A DNA stretch of 64,000 bases from Paucilactobacillus vaccinostercus DSM 20634 (GCF_001436295.1 NZ_AYYY01000063.1:86675-150674); one strand, 5' to 3'. Positions 37,195 to 48,146 are shown, counted from the first letter of the stretch. Program-made: numbers and translations. Notes: a model not told the origin generated them from the sequence alone.

Positions 37195-38754
37195 ATGAAA
37201 ACTTTTTCGAAACTTTTATTTAACCGAATAATTTTAATTATGTTTCTGCTTGTCTTTGTTGGAACGCTGACGACCAGTAATTTGAATGGGCTTGTTATTG
37301 GGACACTTTTAATGATTATTTTAATTGTTGTTTCAGCGTTAATTTTATTTGGGCATCTTTTCAAGTTCAACTATGTAACCGTTGGACAAAAAGTTTGGCT
37401 GGTCGTTAAGCAAGGGTGGACTGCGCTTGGACTAATGGTGGTGTTACAGCTAACGTTAGTGACTTCCTTAATGGGCGTAAATGGATTTAATTCGGGACTG
37501 ATTAAGTGGGCTGTTACAAGCAATACCCTCTCTGAAGGCAGCTATTTGTATAATGATTTCGTCCGATATCCAAATCATTTTTCACTGATGTTGATAGAAC
37601 GTGGTATTTACCATGTGACAAGATCAATGGGAATTACAAATCTCAATTTAGTTTTCGTCATTTTAAATATTATTCTTATAGATGGCGCAATGGCGATATT
37701 GTACCTGATTTTACGACGTTCTTTAAAGCGAATGAGTGTTTGGGGATTGGTCCCCATCTGTATTTTGTTAAGTCCACGGTTGGTTGTGTTTAGCAATGAC
37801 AGTCTATTATTATTTTCGATTACGTTAGTTATTTTTGCGGCCCAGCTATTAATTATTGAATTTAATTCAGGATTTAGTAATTATGTCAAAATAATTTTAA
37901 CCAATGTGATGTTGGGGTGTGGGGGATTCATGGCTTACCTAGCTAGACCCAGTTCATTCATTTTGGGGTTAGTTTTGCTAGTAGCAATGTTGGTAGCAAT
38001 TGGAAAACGTAAGCACAAGAATGCTCAATTTATCAAGGGAATCATTCTGGGAGCACTAATTTTGATCTTAACAATTGGTGGATTGACTGGGATTAACCAA
38101 AAAAATACGACACAGCAAACCATTATAACTAACAATTCGGCACTAAAATTATTACCTAGCTACTATGTCATGTTGGGGATGAACGCATCGACGATGGGCA
38201 ACTACTCGCAAATTGATGAACAGTACAGTGCGAGTTTTACTAAACGAAATGCGCAGCGTGCAGCCAATACCAAGGTAATCAAGCAGCGGTTAAAAAAGTT
38301 TGGGGTGCTAGGGTATGTTCGATTCTTGGTACAAAAGAATTATCATACAACTAGTGACGGAACGTTTGCAGGGCTGCTAGATGAGCCTCAAGGAACGGCC
38401 CATTTTAAGTTTATTCGTTCATTCTTTTTCAAATTTGACAAACACGTTACGATTTATAAGACGATTGCACAGGTCTTTTGGATAATGATTACTTTAGGAC
38501 TGTTATTGAGTATTCTAGATACTTCGCCTCTGATGCGAATTTTACAATTGACACAATTTAGCTTTCTGATAGTGTTATTAATTTCTGAAGGTGGCGATGG
38601 TAGCTTTATGTTGGGGCTAGTGCCAGTAACCTATGTGCTGGCATTAGTTGGGTGGTCGAGACTGCGTAAATCTGTTCAAGACAGAAGTATCTTGCAGGTT
38701 AACCCAGCCGGCATAACGACACTGGTTGACCATCTTATTCCAGGGGCTCACTAA
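37195..38754 (+). CDS. XrtG-associated GT-C-like membrane protein, divergent copy 3
   Basis: A 519-residue paralogue of the two preceding genes with the same layout (YPNHFSLMLIERG; YVMLGMNASTMGNYS; KQRLKKFGVLGYVRFL; TTSDGTFAG). It differs at both charged sites that the other copies share: the first-loop acid is Asn (GFNSGLIKW in place of GFD/GYD), and EGGRSRY has become EGGDGSF. It may be a regulatory or scaffold subunit, use a different donor, or be catalytically dead. The frame is intact. ATG 37195 follows GGGGGAA. It ends the operon; no terminator is visible before tpiA. Confidence 0.75.
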   Translation: MKTFSKLLFNRIILIMFLLVFVGTLTTSNLNGLVIGTLLMIILIVVSALILFGHLFKFNYVTVGQKVWLVVKQGWTALGLMVVLQLTLVTSLMGVNGFNSGLIKWAVTSNTLSEGSYLYNDFVRYPNHFSLMLIERGIYHVTRSMGITNLNLVFVILNIILIDGAMAILYLILRRSLKRMSVWGLVPICILLSPRLVVFSNDSLLLFSITLVIFAAQLLIIEFNSGFSNYVKIILTNVMLGCGGFMAYLARPSSFILGLVLLVAMLVAIGKRKHKNAQFIKGIILGALILILTIGGLTGINQKNTTQQTIITNNSALKLLPSYYVMLGMNASTMGNYSQIDEQYSASFTKRNAQRAANTKVIKQRLKKFGVLGYVRFLVQKNYHTTSDGTFAGLLDEPQGTAHFKFIRSFFFKFDKHVTIYKTIAQVFWIMITLGLLLSILDTSPLMRILQLTQFSFLIVLLISEGGDGSFMLGLVPVTYVLALVGWSRLRKSVQDRSILQVNPAGITTLVDHLIPGAH

Positions 38755-38851
38755 TGAAATACTGAAAAGTGGAATTAATATGAGTGATTATTGGCATCGG
38801 ATTCAGTTGAAAAATCGAAGCATGTGATGGTTATGTTTTTACTCAAATTGG

Positions 38852-38880
38852 TAGCGTTTTTGCATCATATTCACTACAAT
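38852..38880 (+). promoter_or_regulatory. Weak candidate promoter of tpiA
   Basis: TAGCGT, a 17-bp spacer and TACAAT (38875-38880), 33 bp before the ATG. The -35 match is poor. Confidence 0.3.
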
Positions 38881-38913
38881 GTGAGTGTTAGCTAAAAAAG
38901 GAGGAAATTAGAC

Positions 38914-39666
38914 ATGCGAAGGCCATTCATTGCTGGAAACTGGAAAATGAATAAGACTGCTGATCAAGCACTGCAGTTTATTAATGAAGTAATCCCCAAT
39001 TTACCTCCGCAAGATCAGGTTCAGAGTGCAATTGCGGCACCAGCGCTTTTTTTGCAAGCGATGGCGGCTAGAACGCAAGCGACGGATCTTGATATTATCG
39101 GTGAGAACTGTTTTTACGAGGATTTTGGTGCGTATACCGGTGAAACAAGTCCAATCGCACTCAAACAACTGGGTGTGAACTATGTAATTTTAGGTCATTC
39201 AGAACGCCGTCTTTATTTCCATGAAACGGATGAAATTATCAATAAGAAGGTGCATGGCGCTATTCGAGCAGGCCTTGATCCGATTGTCTGTTGTGATGAA
39301 ACAATGGGACGTCAAGCTGCTGGTGACAAGATTCATTGGGTCGTTAGCCAAATTATGGCAGATCTTAGAGGGCTGAGTGAAACGGAAGTCAAACGGGTCA
39401 CCATTGCTTATGAACCGAGCTGGGCCATTGGTACTGGGACGAGTGCTAGTTCTGAACAAGCTGAAGAGGGGTGCTATTTGATCCGGCAAACCATCGCTGA
39501 CGTTTATAACGATGATCTTGCCAATCAGATTCGCGTTTTGTATGGTGGCAGTGTGAATCCGGACAATATTGGCGAACTCATGGCTAAGGATAATATTGAC
39601 GGGGCCCTAGTCGGAAACGCAAGTCTTGATGCCCAATCATTTTTACAGCTGGTTAATTACCAATAA
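38914..39666 (+). CDS. tpiA: Triosephosphate isomerase
   Basis: TpiA interconverts dihydroxyacetone phosphate and glyceraldehyde-3-phosphate. The 250-residue TIM barrel shows AGNWKMNKT at the start (catalytic Lys), VILGHSERR (His), [11 protein letters not shown] (catalytic Glu) and the phosphate-binding [18 protein letters not shown] precedes ATG 38914. It is separated from gap-pgk by the XrtG operon. Codon use is less strongly biased than in gap, pgk and eno. Confidence 0.97.
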   Translation: MRRPFIAGNWKMNKTADQALQFINEVIPNLPPQDQVQSAIAAPALFLQAMAARTQATDLDIIGENCFYEDFGAYTGETSPIALKQLGVNYVILGHSERRLYFHETDEIINKKVHGAIRAGLDPIVCCDETMGRQAAGDKIHWVVSQIMADLRGLSETEVKRVTIAYEPSWAIGTGTSASSEQAEEGCYLIRQTIADVYNDDLANQIRVLYGGSVNPDNIGELMAKDNIDGALVGNASLDAQSFLQLVNYQ

Positions 39667-39690
39667 CCGTATTATCTCATGGAAAAGAAC

Positions 39691-39719
39691 TTGTATTTAA
39701 CTGCACAAAATAATACAAT
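39691..39719 (+). promoter_or_regulatory. Promoter of eno
   Basis: TTGTAT (39691-39696), a 17-bp spacer and TACAAT (39714-39719), 50 bp before the eno ATG. Confidence 0.65.
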
Positions 39720-39721
39720 GA

Positions 39722-41095
<1,374 letters not shown>

Positions 41096-41114
41096 TTTGT
41101 TATGAGATTCAAAG

Positions 41115-41146
41115 AAGCTGGGCTGCAATTGTGGCCGAGCTTTTTT
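41115..41146 (+). terminator. Intrinsic terminator after eno
   Basis: AAGCT-GGC pairs with GCC-AGCTT (one G-G mismatch) followed by six T. Confidence 0.75.
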
Positions 41147-41173
41147 GATACATAGAAAACTGTGGGTGAGAAG

Positions 41174-42715
41174 ATGAAAGTGAACATTGACCGGACTAAG
41201 ACCAACCAGCTACTGCGAGGCATAATCATTGGCGCGTTGGCCGGGTTTGTTGTGAGTACGTTTAGATTATTAATTGAATGGGAATTGAAACTCATTAAGA
41301 TCGGATATCAATTTTTGCATCAGCAGCCAGGATATTTGGTCGCGTGGGTGTTAATTTCAGTGTTGTTAGCGTTGGGATTGGGACAACTAACGCAAGGTTA
41401 TCCAGCAATTAAGGGATCTGGTATTCCCCAGATTGAGGGACAATTGGCTGGTGATTACGAAGAAGCTTGGTGGCCCGTACTTTGGCGTAAATTTATTGGT
41501 GGTGTCCTAGCTATTGGTTCTGGTTTATTTCTTGGGCGTGAAGGCCCGTCGATTCAGTTAGGCGCAACTATTGGACAAGGATTTGCGGAGTTCCGGCATG
41601 ATAAACCATTAGCACGACGCGTTTCAATTGCTAGTGGTGCAGCAGCTGGATTATCTGCTGCCTTCAACGCGCCAATTGCCAGTACGATGTTTGTCTTGGA
41701 AGAGGTCTACCATAATTTTTCCCCAGTTGTTTGGTTGTCTGCCTTTGTCAGTGCGCTTAGCGCGGATTTTATTTCGCTGAATTTCTTTGGATTAACGCCG
41801 GTTTTACACATTACCTATGCACACTCGTTACCGGTGAATCAGTATGGTCATTTACTCATTTTGGGAATTATTTTGGGAATATTAGGGCGATTGTATCAGG
41901 TTAGTCTTTTTAATATGGGCCGATTGTATGGTCGATTAAAATTACCGGCTTTTGTGTATCCAGTAGTTCCATTCATATTAGTCATTATTATTGGTTGGTA
42001 TTGGCCACAAACACTCGGCGGCGGTAACTCGCTTATCGTTAATTTGACGCGAATGAATCCATCAGTCTTGTTATTTGGCGGGCTATTACTCCTTAGATTC
42101 TTATTTTCCATGGTGAGTTACGGATCAGAACTACCAGGCGGAATTTTTCTCCCCATTTTGACTTTAGGTGCTGTGATTGGCGGGTTATATGGCGCTGCGA
42201 TGCATGCCGTTGGATTGTTGCCTAGTGTCTATATTGCCAATTTTATTATTTATGCGATGGCGGGGTACTTTGCTGGAATTGGTAAGGCCCCATTCACCGC
42301 AATTCTTCTGATTACGGAAATGGTTGGGTCTCTGGGGCATTTAATGCCGTTAGCCGTTGTGTCATTGGTGGCGTACGTTGTGGTGGATATTTTAAATGGT
42401 GCGCCGATTTATGCGTCGTTATTAGAAAAACTGTTGCAACGAGAACCACAATTGATTGCGAATAAATCACAGGACGTGATTCATACAACCGTATTTGTCG
42501 GCGCGTTACTAGACGGTAAGCAGGTTCGAGATTTTAATTGGCCTAAAAGCTGTTTATTGTATGCTATTCATCGTGGGGAACAGCAATTGATTCCTCACGG
42601 AGATACCGAAATTAAAGCCGGCGATACGCTTTTAATTTCGGTGGCCCCCCGAATGCGCCATAGTGCGTTTGTAAAGATTATAACGGCGGCGCAGGGGACT
42701 GAAAAAAATAAGTAG
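41174..42715 (+). CDS. ClC-family chloride/proton transporter with RCK_C domain
   Basis: A 513-residue ClC protein. The anion-site motifs are all present: GSGIPQIEG near residue 78, GREGPSIQLGA near 121 with the gating glutamate, and GIFLPILTLGA near 320. The final 80 residues form a TrkA-C/RCK_C domain (TTVFVGALLDGKQVRDFNWP...AGDTLLISV), typical of ligand-regulated ClC exchangers. The gating Glu suggests H+/Cl- exchange and not a passive channel; a role in acid resistance is plausible. ATG 41174 is chosen; an upstream GTG at 41162 and GTG 41180 are alternatives. Confidence 0.92.
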   Translation: MKVNIDRTKTNQLLRGIIIGALAGFVVSTFRLLIEWELKLIKIGYQFLHQQPGYLVAWVLISVLLALGLGQLTQGYPAIKGSGIPQIEGQLAGDYEEAWWPVLWRKFIGGVLAIGSGLFLGREGPSIQLGATIGQGFAEFRHDKPLARRVSIASGAAAGLSAAFNAPIASTMFVLEEVYHNFSPVVWLSAFVSALSADFISLNFFGLTPVLHITYAHSLPVNQYGHLLILGIILGILGRLYQVSLFNMGRLYGRLKLPAFVYPVVPFILVIIIGWYWPQTLGGGNSLIVNLTRMNPSVLLFGGLLLLRFLFSMVSYGSELPGGIFLPILTLGAVIGGLYGAAMHAVGLLPSVYIANFIIYAMAGYFAGIGKAPFTAILLITEMVGSLGHLMPLAVVSLVAYVVVDILNGAPIYASLLEKLLQREPQLIANKSQDVIHTTVFVGALLDGKQVRDFNWPKSCLLYAIHRGEQQLIPHGDTEIKAGDTLLISVAPRMRHSAFVKIITAAQGTEKNK

Positions 42716-42793
42716 CAAACAACTAGAATCATCCATTGACCTATGATACAATGAGTGAGATGTATGACGGGTGAAAATTAGGAGGATTTTTCC

Positions 42794-43033
42794 TTGTATA
42801 ATTTACTATTAACAATCTTTTTGATTCTTTGTGTTGTTATCATTGCATGTGTCATGATGCAACCAGCAAAGAATAATAACGATGCAATGTCAGCTTTGAC
42901 TGGTGGTGCGGGCGATCTGTTTTCACGACGGAAAGCCCGGGGCTTTGAAGCCGTAATGCAAATTACGACAACGATTTGCGGTGCGATTTTCTTCATTCTT
43001 GCACTGACGTTGATTTATATTTCATCACATTAA
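42794..43033 (+). CDS. secG: Preprotein translocase subunit SecG
   Basis: SecG is the small membrane subunit that assists SecA-driven cycling at SecYE. The 79-residue protein has two membrane helices separated by the loop QPAKNNNDAMSALTGGAGDLFSRRKARGFE, where the GG-DLF motif is conserved. TTG 42794 lies 8 nt after AGGAGG. It precedes est-rnr-smpB, the usual secG-rnr-smpB cluster, with a hairpin terminator after it. Confidence 0.95.
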   Translation: MYNLLLTIFLILCVVIIACVMMQPAKNNNDAMSALTGGAGDLFSRRKARGFEAVMQITTTICGAIFFILALTLIYISSH

Positions 43034-43037
43034 AGAA

Positions 43038-43072
43038 GGCTGCCCTCCTGTATTTCTTACAGGGGGCTTTTT
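43038..43072 (+). terminator. Intrinsic terminator after secG
   Basis: GCCC-T-CCTGT pairs with ACAGG-GGGC with one bulged T, followed by five T. Confidence 0.8.
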
Positions 43073-43095
43073 GCTTTTAAAGGAGGGATGGTCAC

Positions 43096-43863
43096 GTGTT
43101 ACGGCAACCAACACCGTTTTTCTTCGAGCAGGGACCACAAGCAGTAATTTTACTGCATGCCTATTCGGGAAGTAGCAACGATGTGCGCCTATTAGCGCGC
43201 TTTTTACAGCGTCATGATTACACGGTTTATGCACCAATTTTTACCGGGCACGCGACCGATGATCCTCGTGATATTTTACGTGAGGGATCTCCCGAACAAT
43301 GGTGGCGAGATACTCAGGCCGCAATTAAAGCTGTTCGAGCGGCTGGTTATCAGCAAATCGCAGTATTCGGACTGTCTTTAGGTGGCATTTTTGCAACTCA
43401 GGCCCTGGAAGTTGATCAGGAGTTAGTTGGCGGTGGCGTTTTTTCATCACCAATTATTACTAATCAACATACAAATGTACCACAACAATTTCCACGGATG
43501 GCGCGGCATGTTTATCGACAGCAGGACCTTTCAGAAGACCAAATCAAAACGCGATTGGCGTGGATTCGTGAGCAGTTACCTATCCAGCTCGGCCAAATTA
43601 ATCAGTTTGTTACGGGTGTGCAAGCTAACCTGAACCATGTCAAATCGCCGTTCTTTATTGCCCAAGGCGGGCAAGATGAGATGATTAGCGCGCAGTCAGG
43701 GCTGCAGTTGAAGCAGGCTCTCGAACAAACTGGGCAGGTGGTGGACTATCATTTTTATGAAACAGCTTCCCATGTACTTACGGTTAATACCGCGCATCAA
43801 CAGTTAGAGACAGATGTTTTAAGTTACTTAACGACAATTTTTGAGGTAGATAATGACAATTAA
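43096..43863 (+). CDS. est: Carboxylesterase, alpha/beta hydrolase
   Basis: A 255-residue esterase of the Est30/YvaK type that hydrolyses short-chain carboxylic esters. HAYSGSSNDVRLLARFLQ near residue 22 gives the oxyanion region; the nucleophile is the Ser in GLSLGG near 94; GGQDEMI supplies Asp and ASHVLTV the His near the end. GTG 43096 follows AGGAGGG. It overlaps rnr by 11 bp. The same est-rnr pairing is found across Lactobacillales and Bacillales. Confidence 0.92.
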   Translation: MLRQPTPFFFEQGPQAVILLHAYSGSSNDVRLLARFLQRHDYTVYAPIFTGHATDDPRDILREGSPEQWWRDTQAAIKAVRAAGYQQIAVFGLSLGGIFATQALEVDQELVGGGVFSSPIITNQHTNVPQQFPRMARHVYRQQDLSEDQIKTRLAWIREQLPIQLGQINQFVTGVQANLNHVKSPFFIAQGGQDEMISAQSGLQLKQALEQTGQVVDYHFYETASHVLTVNTAHQQLETDVLSYLTTIFEVDNDN

Positions 43864-46219
43864 TTTAAAAGAACAAATTCAACAGCACTTACAAGAAAAT
43901 AGTGAACTTAGCTTTTCTGCAGAAAAATTAGCGGCTCAACTAGGATTACAGGGAGCTGATCAGTTTACGACGATCATCCAAACTCTGGCACAGTTGGAGC
44001 GTGAAAAGGAAGTTCAGGTTACCGATCGGGGAGAATTTCAGGCGGTGCCCAAAAAACCCGTTTTATCTGGTATTTTTCACGGTAATGATAAGGGATTTGG
44101 GTTTGTGGCGTATGATCCAGATGAACCCGATATTTATGTTAACCCGGATCATACCATGCATGCGCTAAATGGTGACGAAGTAGAGGTCGACATTTTACGT
44201 CCTGGAAAACCGGATGGATCGCAGGGACCTGAAGGACAAGTGACTAAAATTATCACTCACCATTATGAAAGTGTTGTGGGTGAGTTTAAGATGGCTGCCG
44301 AAAATGGTTACATTGGGGAAGTTGTCCTTAAAGATAAGAAAATTTCGAAATATAAGTTCATGGTAACCGATAAGGGGATTCATCCGACCGATGGCGAAGT
44401 TGTTACGGCAGACGTGACCCGTTATCCAACTGATGATGAGCCTAAGACGATGGTCGGGATTGCTAAAGAGTCGATTGGGAATAAAGACGATCCCGGTGTT
44501 GATATCTTATCAGTTGTTTATGCGCATGACCTACCACATGAATTTCCAGAAGACGTCGTTGAGCAAGCTAACAATGTTGAAGAATCAATCACGGAAGAGG
44601 AAAAAGAAGGCCGAATTGATATTACAAACCAACCATTAGTCACGATTGATAGCATCGAATCAAAAGACTTAGACGATGCGGTTGTTGTTTGGCGAATGGA
44701 CAACGGTAATTATCATCTCGGGGTTCACATTGCCGATGTGAGTCACTATGTCCAAGAAGGTACTCCGCTTGATCGAGAAGCCTATGAACGAGGGACGTCA
44801 GTTTACTTGACTGATCGTGTCATTCCAATGCTTCCGCGGCGGTTATCCAATGGTATCTGTTCATTAAATCCCGGTGTAGAGCGTCTTTCAATGAGTTGTG
44901 AGATGGAAATTAACGATGAAGGAAAGGTTGTTAATCATAAAATCTTCCCAAGTGTGATGAAGTCACATGCACGAATGACTTATAAAGCGGTGAACGCCAT
45001 TGTTGAAGCTCATGATGAAAAGACACGCACTCAGTATCGTGATTTAGTCCCAATGTTCGAAGATATGGCTGATTTACATCGAATTCTGTTGAAGATGCGG
45101 AAACATCGTGGGGCCATTGATTTTGATGCACCAGAAGCCAAGATTGTTGTGGATGAAGAGGGACACCCAACAGACATCGTGCTGCGGGATCGCGGTTTAT
45201 CAGAACGAATGATTGAATCATTTATGTTAGCGGCTAATGAAACGGTTGCTGAACACTTCAAACGGCTTCATGTGCCATTCCTATATCGGACACATGAAAC
45301 GCCCGATGGCGAACGAGTTAAATCTTTCTTTGAATTTTTAAGTGTGATCGGACACCCCGTACACGGTGACATCAATAATTTGAAGCCTAAGATGCTGCAA
45401 AATGTTTTAAAGGATGTTGCTGGGACACCGGAAGAACAAATGGTTCAAACGATGATGCTCCGGAGCATGAAACAGGCGAAGTATTCTGACCAATCCATCG
45501 GACACTTTGGACTGGGCGCCGACTTCTATACACACTTTACTTCGCCAATTCGGCGTTATCCGGATACAACGGTTCACCGCTTGATCAAATGGTATGCTAA
45601 ACACGGCACGGGTGAGGAAGCCAAAGCTAAGTATGAGGAACAATTACCTGAAATTGCCGAACATACTTCCGTAACGGAACGACGTGGGATTGACACGGAA
45701 CGCGATGTTGATAGCATGAAGAAAGCCGAGTATATGGAAGAACATGTTGGCGAGACGTTCAACGCGGTCGTCAGTTCAGTTATGAAGTTTGGCCTGTTTG
45801 TATCTCTTGAAAATACGGTTGAAGGCCTGATTCATATTAGCAATATGCAAGATGATTACTATGAATATGTTGAAAAGCACATGGCGTTGGTTGGACGTCG
45901 TTACCACCGAATCTTCCAAATTGGCCAACCAATTCAAGTGAAATTGATCCGGGTTGATAAAGATCAGCGGGAAGTTGATTTTGAGCTAGTTGATCCAAAA
46001 TCAGCACCCACGACAAAGCTTCGGGTACCACGCACCGATGATCATCGTCGTGGTAATGGTGGTGGCCGCGGCCGTGGTGGTAATGGCGGCAATCGAAATC
46101 GGGATCACCATGGTGTAGACAATGGTCACAAGAATAATCGTCAAATTAATCGGGGGCAGGCCCGTCGTCGGGATGGCAGTAAACCATCTCAACATGGTAG
46201 TCATAATAATCATAGATAA
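43853..46219 (+). CDS. rnr: Ribonuclease R
   Basis: RNase R is a 3'-5' processive exoribonuclease that digests structured RNA and acts with SmpB-tmRNA in mRNA decay. The 788-residue protein has an N-terminal winged HTH (1-65), cold-shock domains, the RNB domain (TIDSIESKDLDDAVVVW with the catalytic Asp cluster; YTHFTSPIRRYPD) and an S1 domain (VGETFNAVVSSVMKFGLFV). The last 60 residues are a disordered RGG/Asn/His-rich tail, which may bind RNA. ATG 43853 lies within est. smpB follows 14 bp later. Confidence 0.97.
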   Translation: MTINLKEQIQQHLQENSELSFSAEKLAAQLGLQGADQFTTIIQTLAQLEREKEVQVTDRGEFQAVPKKPVLSGIFHGNDKGFGFVAYDPDEPDIYVNPDHTMHALNGDEVEVDILRPGKPDGSQGPEGQVTKIITHHYESVVGEFKMAAENGYIGEVVLKDKKISKYKFMVTDKGIHPTDGEVVTADVTRYPTDDEPKTMVGIAKESIGNKDDPGVDILSVVYAHDLPHEFPEDVVEQANNVEESITEEEKEGRIDITNQPLVTIDSIESKDLDDAVVVWRMDNGNYHLGVHIADVSHYVQEGTPLDREAYERGTSVYLTDRVIPMLPRRLSNGICSLNPGVERLSMSCEMEINDEGKVVNHKIFPSVMKSHARMTYKAVNAIVEAHDEKTRTQYRDLVPMFEDMADLHRILLKMRKHRGAIDFDAPEAKIVVDEEGHPTDIVLRDRGLSERMIESFMLAANETVAEHFKRLHVPFLYRTHETPDGERVKSFFEFLSVIGHPVHGDINNLKPKMLQNVLKDVAGTPEEQMVQTMMLRSMKQAKYSDQSIGHFGLGADFYTHFTSPIRRYPDTTVHRLIKWYAKHGTGEEAKAKYEEQLPEIAEHTSVTERRGIDTERDVDSMKKAEYMEEHVGETFNAVVSSVMKFGLFVSLENTVEGLIHISNMQDDYYEYVEKHMALVGRRYHRIFQIGQPIQVKLIRVDKDQREVDFELVDPKSAPTTKLRVPRTDDHRRGNGGGRGRGGNGGNRNRDHHGVDNGHKNNRQINRGQARRRDGSKPSQHGSHNNHR

Positions 46220-46233
46220 TGAGGTGATTAACG

Positions 46234-46704
46234 GTGGTTAAACATCATCAGGAGCGAAATGATAATGTTGTTGCGCAAAATAAAAAAGCGCGTCACGACT
46301 ACTCGATCGAAGAAACCTATGAAGCTGGGATTGTTTTGACGGGCACTGAGATTAAATCAATCCGGGACAAGCGTGTGAATCTCCGAGATGGATTTGCCCA
46401 AATTCGGAACGGTGAAGCGTGGTTAATGAATGTGCATATCAGTTTATATGATCAAGGAAACCAGTTTAACCATGATCCTCTCCGAAATCGTAAGTTACTG
46501 CTCCATAAAAAGGAACTTCGTAAATTGAGCGGTGAGTTATCAAACAAGGGGATTACCCTTGTACCATTAAAAATGTATATTAAAAATGGGTACGCTAAGG
46601 TATTACTTGGTGTGGCTCAAGGAAAGCACGAGTATGATAAACGTGAGACGATTAAACGGCGAGAGCAAAATCGTCAAATCGAACGGGTTATGAAGCATTA
46701 TTAA
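46234..46704 (+). CDS. smpB: SsrA-binding protein SmpB
   Basis: SmpB carries tmRNA to stalled ribosomes for trans-translation. The 156-residue OB-fold protein has [21 protein letters not shown], then KRVNLRDGF near 50, HNDP-like [33 protein letters not shown] and a basic tail [18 protein letters not shown] 46234 follows GAGGTG. rnr-smpB co-transcription fits their shared role. The ssrA gene is not in the window. Confidence 0.97.
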   Translation: MVKHHQERNDNVVAQNKKARHDYSIEETYEAGIVLTGTEIKSIRDKRVNLRDGFAQIRNGEAWLMNVHISLYDQGNQFNHDPLRNRKLLLHKKELRKLSGELSNKGITLVPLKMYIKNGYAKVLLGVAQGKHEYDKRETIKRREQNRQIERVMKHY

Positions 46705-46713
46705 CCAGAAAAT

Positions 46714-46753
46714 AAAAACACTCATCGGATGTCAAATCTGATGAGTGTTTTTA
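46714..46753. terminator. Bidirectional terminator between smpB and the LURP-like gene
   Basis: AAAAACACTCATC pairs with GATGAGTGTTTTT, with an inner GAT/ATC pair, between convergent genes. Confidence 0.9.
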
Positions 46754-46772
46754 GATTTCATTAATCAAAGGA

Positions 46773-47303
46773 CTAACCAATACTAGGATTGTCGTTAAAG
46801 CGCAGTCCTCTTTTGGTGGGCATTGTGAGTTTATCTGAACGGCGCGCCCAGTGACTGAGCACCCCAGAAATGACGATTGAGATAGGCTCTAGCCGTTCAT
46901 CTGTAACTTCTAGAATACCAAAAGTTTGACCGCCTTGAGTTTGTGATTGAAAGGAAAAAATGAGCTGTGTACCGTGATATACACGATAACTTTCTTTGAG
47001 CATATTCCCGACGATGATCCAATTTAAACCGCGGATATAAATAACTTCCTTAAACACGCCCAGTGATTTTCCGATCACCCCGACTTGTTGATGATCTTGA
47101 TAGATCGCAAACTTGGGGAGAATTCCCAGTGTCAGTTGGCAAATTTCAGCGAGAAGTTCGCCACTGACGGCGTATAGTGAGAGGACGTCTTGACGCAGTC
47201 CCCATTTTCCTACCAATAGGTAGACCGTTTGGTTTTGGTCATCCTTCACGGTTGTTGCACCACGCAGATCACTAGTATGTTGATGAATGTACAGCGTTCG
47301 CAC
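46773..47303 (-). CDS. LURP-one-related (YxjI-like) protein
   Basis: A 176-residue protein of the LURP-one/YxjI (COG4894) type, which adopts a tubby-like beta barrel. The opening [20 protein letters not shown], then [36 protein letters not shown] and [13 protein letters not shown] fit the fold. No enzymatic function is established. GTG at 47303 is chosen because GGGAGGG lies 6 nt upstream on its strand; the frame runs to 47330. It is divergent from ung, with about 135 bp between starts. Confidence 0.75.
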   Translation of the reverse strand: MRTLYIHQHTSDLRGATTVKDDQNQTVYLLVGKWGLRQDVLSLYAVSGELLAEICQLTLGILPKFAIYQDHQQVGVIGKSLGVFKEVIYIRGLNWIIVGNMLKESYRVYHGTQLIFSFQSQTQGGQTFGILEVTDERLEPISIVISGVLSHWARRSDKLTMPTKRGLRFNDNPSIG

Positions 47304-47438
47304 TGGAATCCCTCCCTTGGCTACGGTCAAAAAATTACGAATTTACTATGCCTATCTTACCATGTTTTGATTCAATTAACAGAAAATATCCATTTTGAAT
47401 GTGGATATGCTAGAATAGAACCGAGGTGCTTTGTAATT

Positions 47439-48146
47439 ATGAAACCATTTATTCACAACGATTGGTGGGACGTGTTAGAGCCTGAATTTCAGCAAGCTTA
47501 CTACGCCCAGCTACACAATTTTTTAAAATCAGAATATCAACATCAGACCATTTATCCAGAGATGCATCATATTTTTGAAGCGTTTAACTGGACACCCTTT
47601 AGTGACGTTAAAGTGGTTATTTTAGGTCAGGATCCGTACCATGGTCCTCACCAGGCCCATGGTCTTAGCTTTTCTGTGTTACCTGGCGTTCAAATTCCGC
47701 CGTCCTTACAAAACATTTATAAGGAATTACAAAATGATCTTGGTTATCCGCCGGTCAAACATGGCTATTTGGAAAAGTGGGCCAAGCAGGGGGTCTTATT
47801 ACTCAACTCCGTTTTGACAGTTCGCGATGGTCAAGCATTTTCTCATCGCGCTAAGGGATGGGAGAAACTGACTGATGCTGCGATTCATGCACTCTCGGTA
47901 CGATCGCAACCGGTCGTATTTATTTTATGGGGAAAAGCAGCGCAGTCTAAGATCAACCTGATTAATACTGATACAAATATTGTGTTGCAATCACCACATC
48001 CGAGCCCGCTTTCGGCTAATCGTGGATTCTTTGGTTCCCGTCCATTTTCAAAAACTAACGAAGCCCTTGTAGCGATGGGAGAGACGCCAATTGATTGGCA
48101 ACTGCCGGAAACGGTGTCGGTTGAAGATACGCATGATGTGATTTAA
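47439..48146 (+). CDS. ung: Uracil-DNA glycosylase
   Basis: Ung removes uracil from DNA to start base excision repair. The 235-residue family 1 enzyme shows the water-activating loop [18 protein letters not shown] near residue 64, [12 protein letters not shown], the uracil-specificity region WGKAAQSKI, and the minor-groove loop [13 protein letters not shown] near 187. ATG 47439 follows GAGGTG; the much longer open frame upstream overlaps the divergent LURP-like gene and is not used. pta follows at 20 bp. Confidence 0.97.
   Translation: MKPFIHNDWWDVLEPEFQQAYYAQLHNFLKSEYQHQTIYPEMHHIFEAFNWTPFSDVKVVILGQDPYHGPHQAHGLSFSVLPGVQIPPSLQNIYKELQNDLGYPPVKHGYLEKWAKQGVLLLNSVLTVRDGQAFSHRAKGWEKLTDAAIHALSVRSQPVVFILWGKAAQSKINLINTDTNIVLQSPHPSPLSANRGFFGSRPFSKTNEALVAMGETPIDWQLPETVSVEDTHDVI

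Noticed and set aside
38781..38828. A 15-codon ORF (ATG...TGA) between the last GT-C gene and tpiA
   Set aside because: It has no strong ribosome binding site, is very short and shows no other sign of coding; recorded only as intergenic sequence.
47229..47438. N-terminal extension of the uracil-DNA glycosylase frame
   Set aside because: It overlaps the divergent LURP-like gene and its upstream region, while ATG 47439 has a ribosome binding site and gives the family length.
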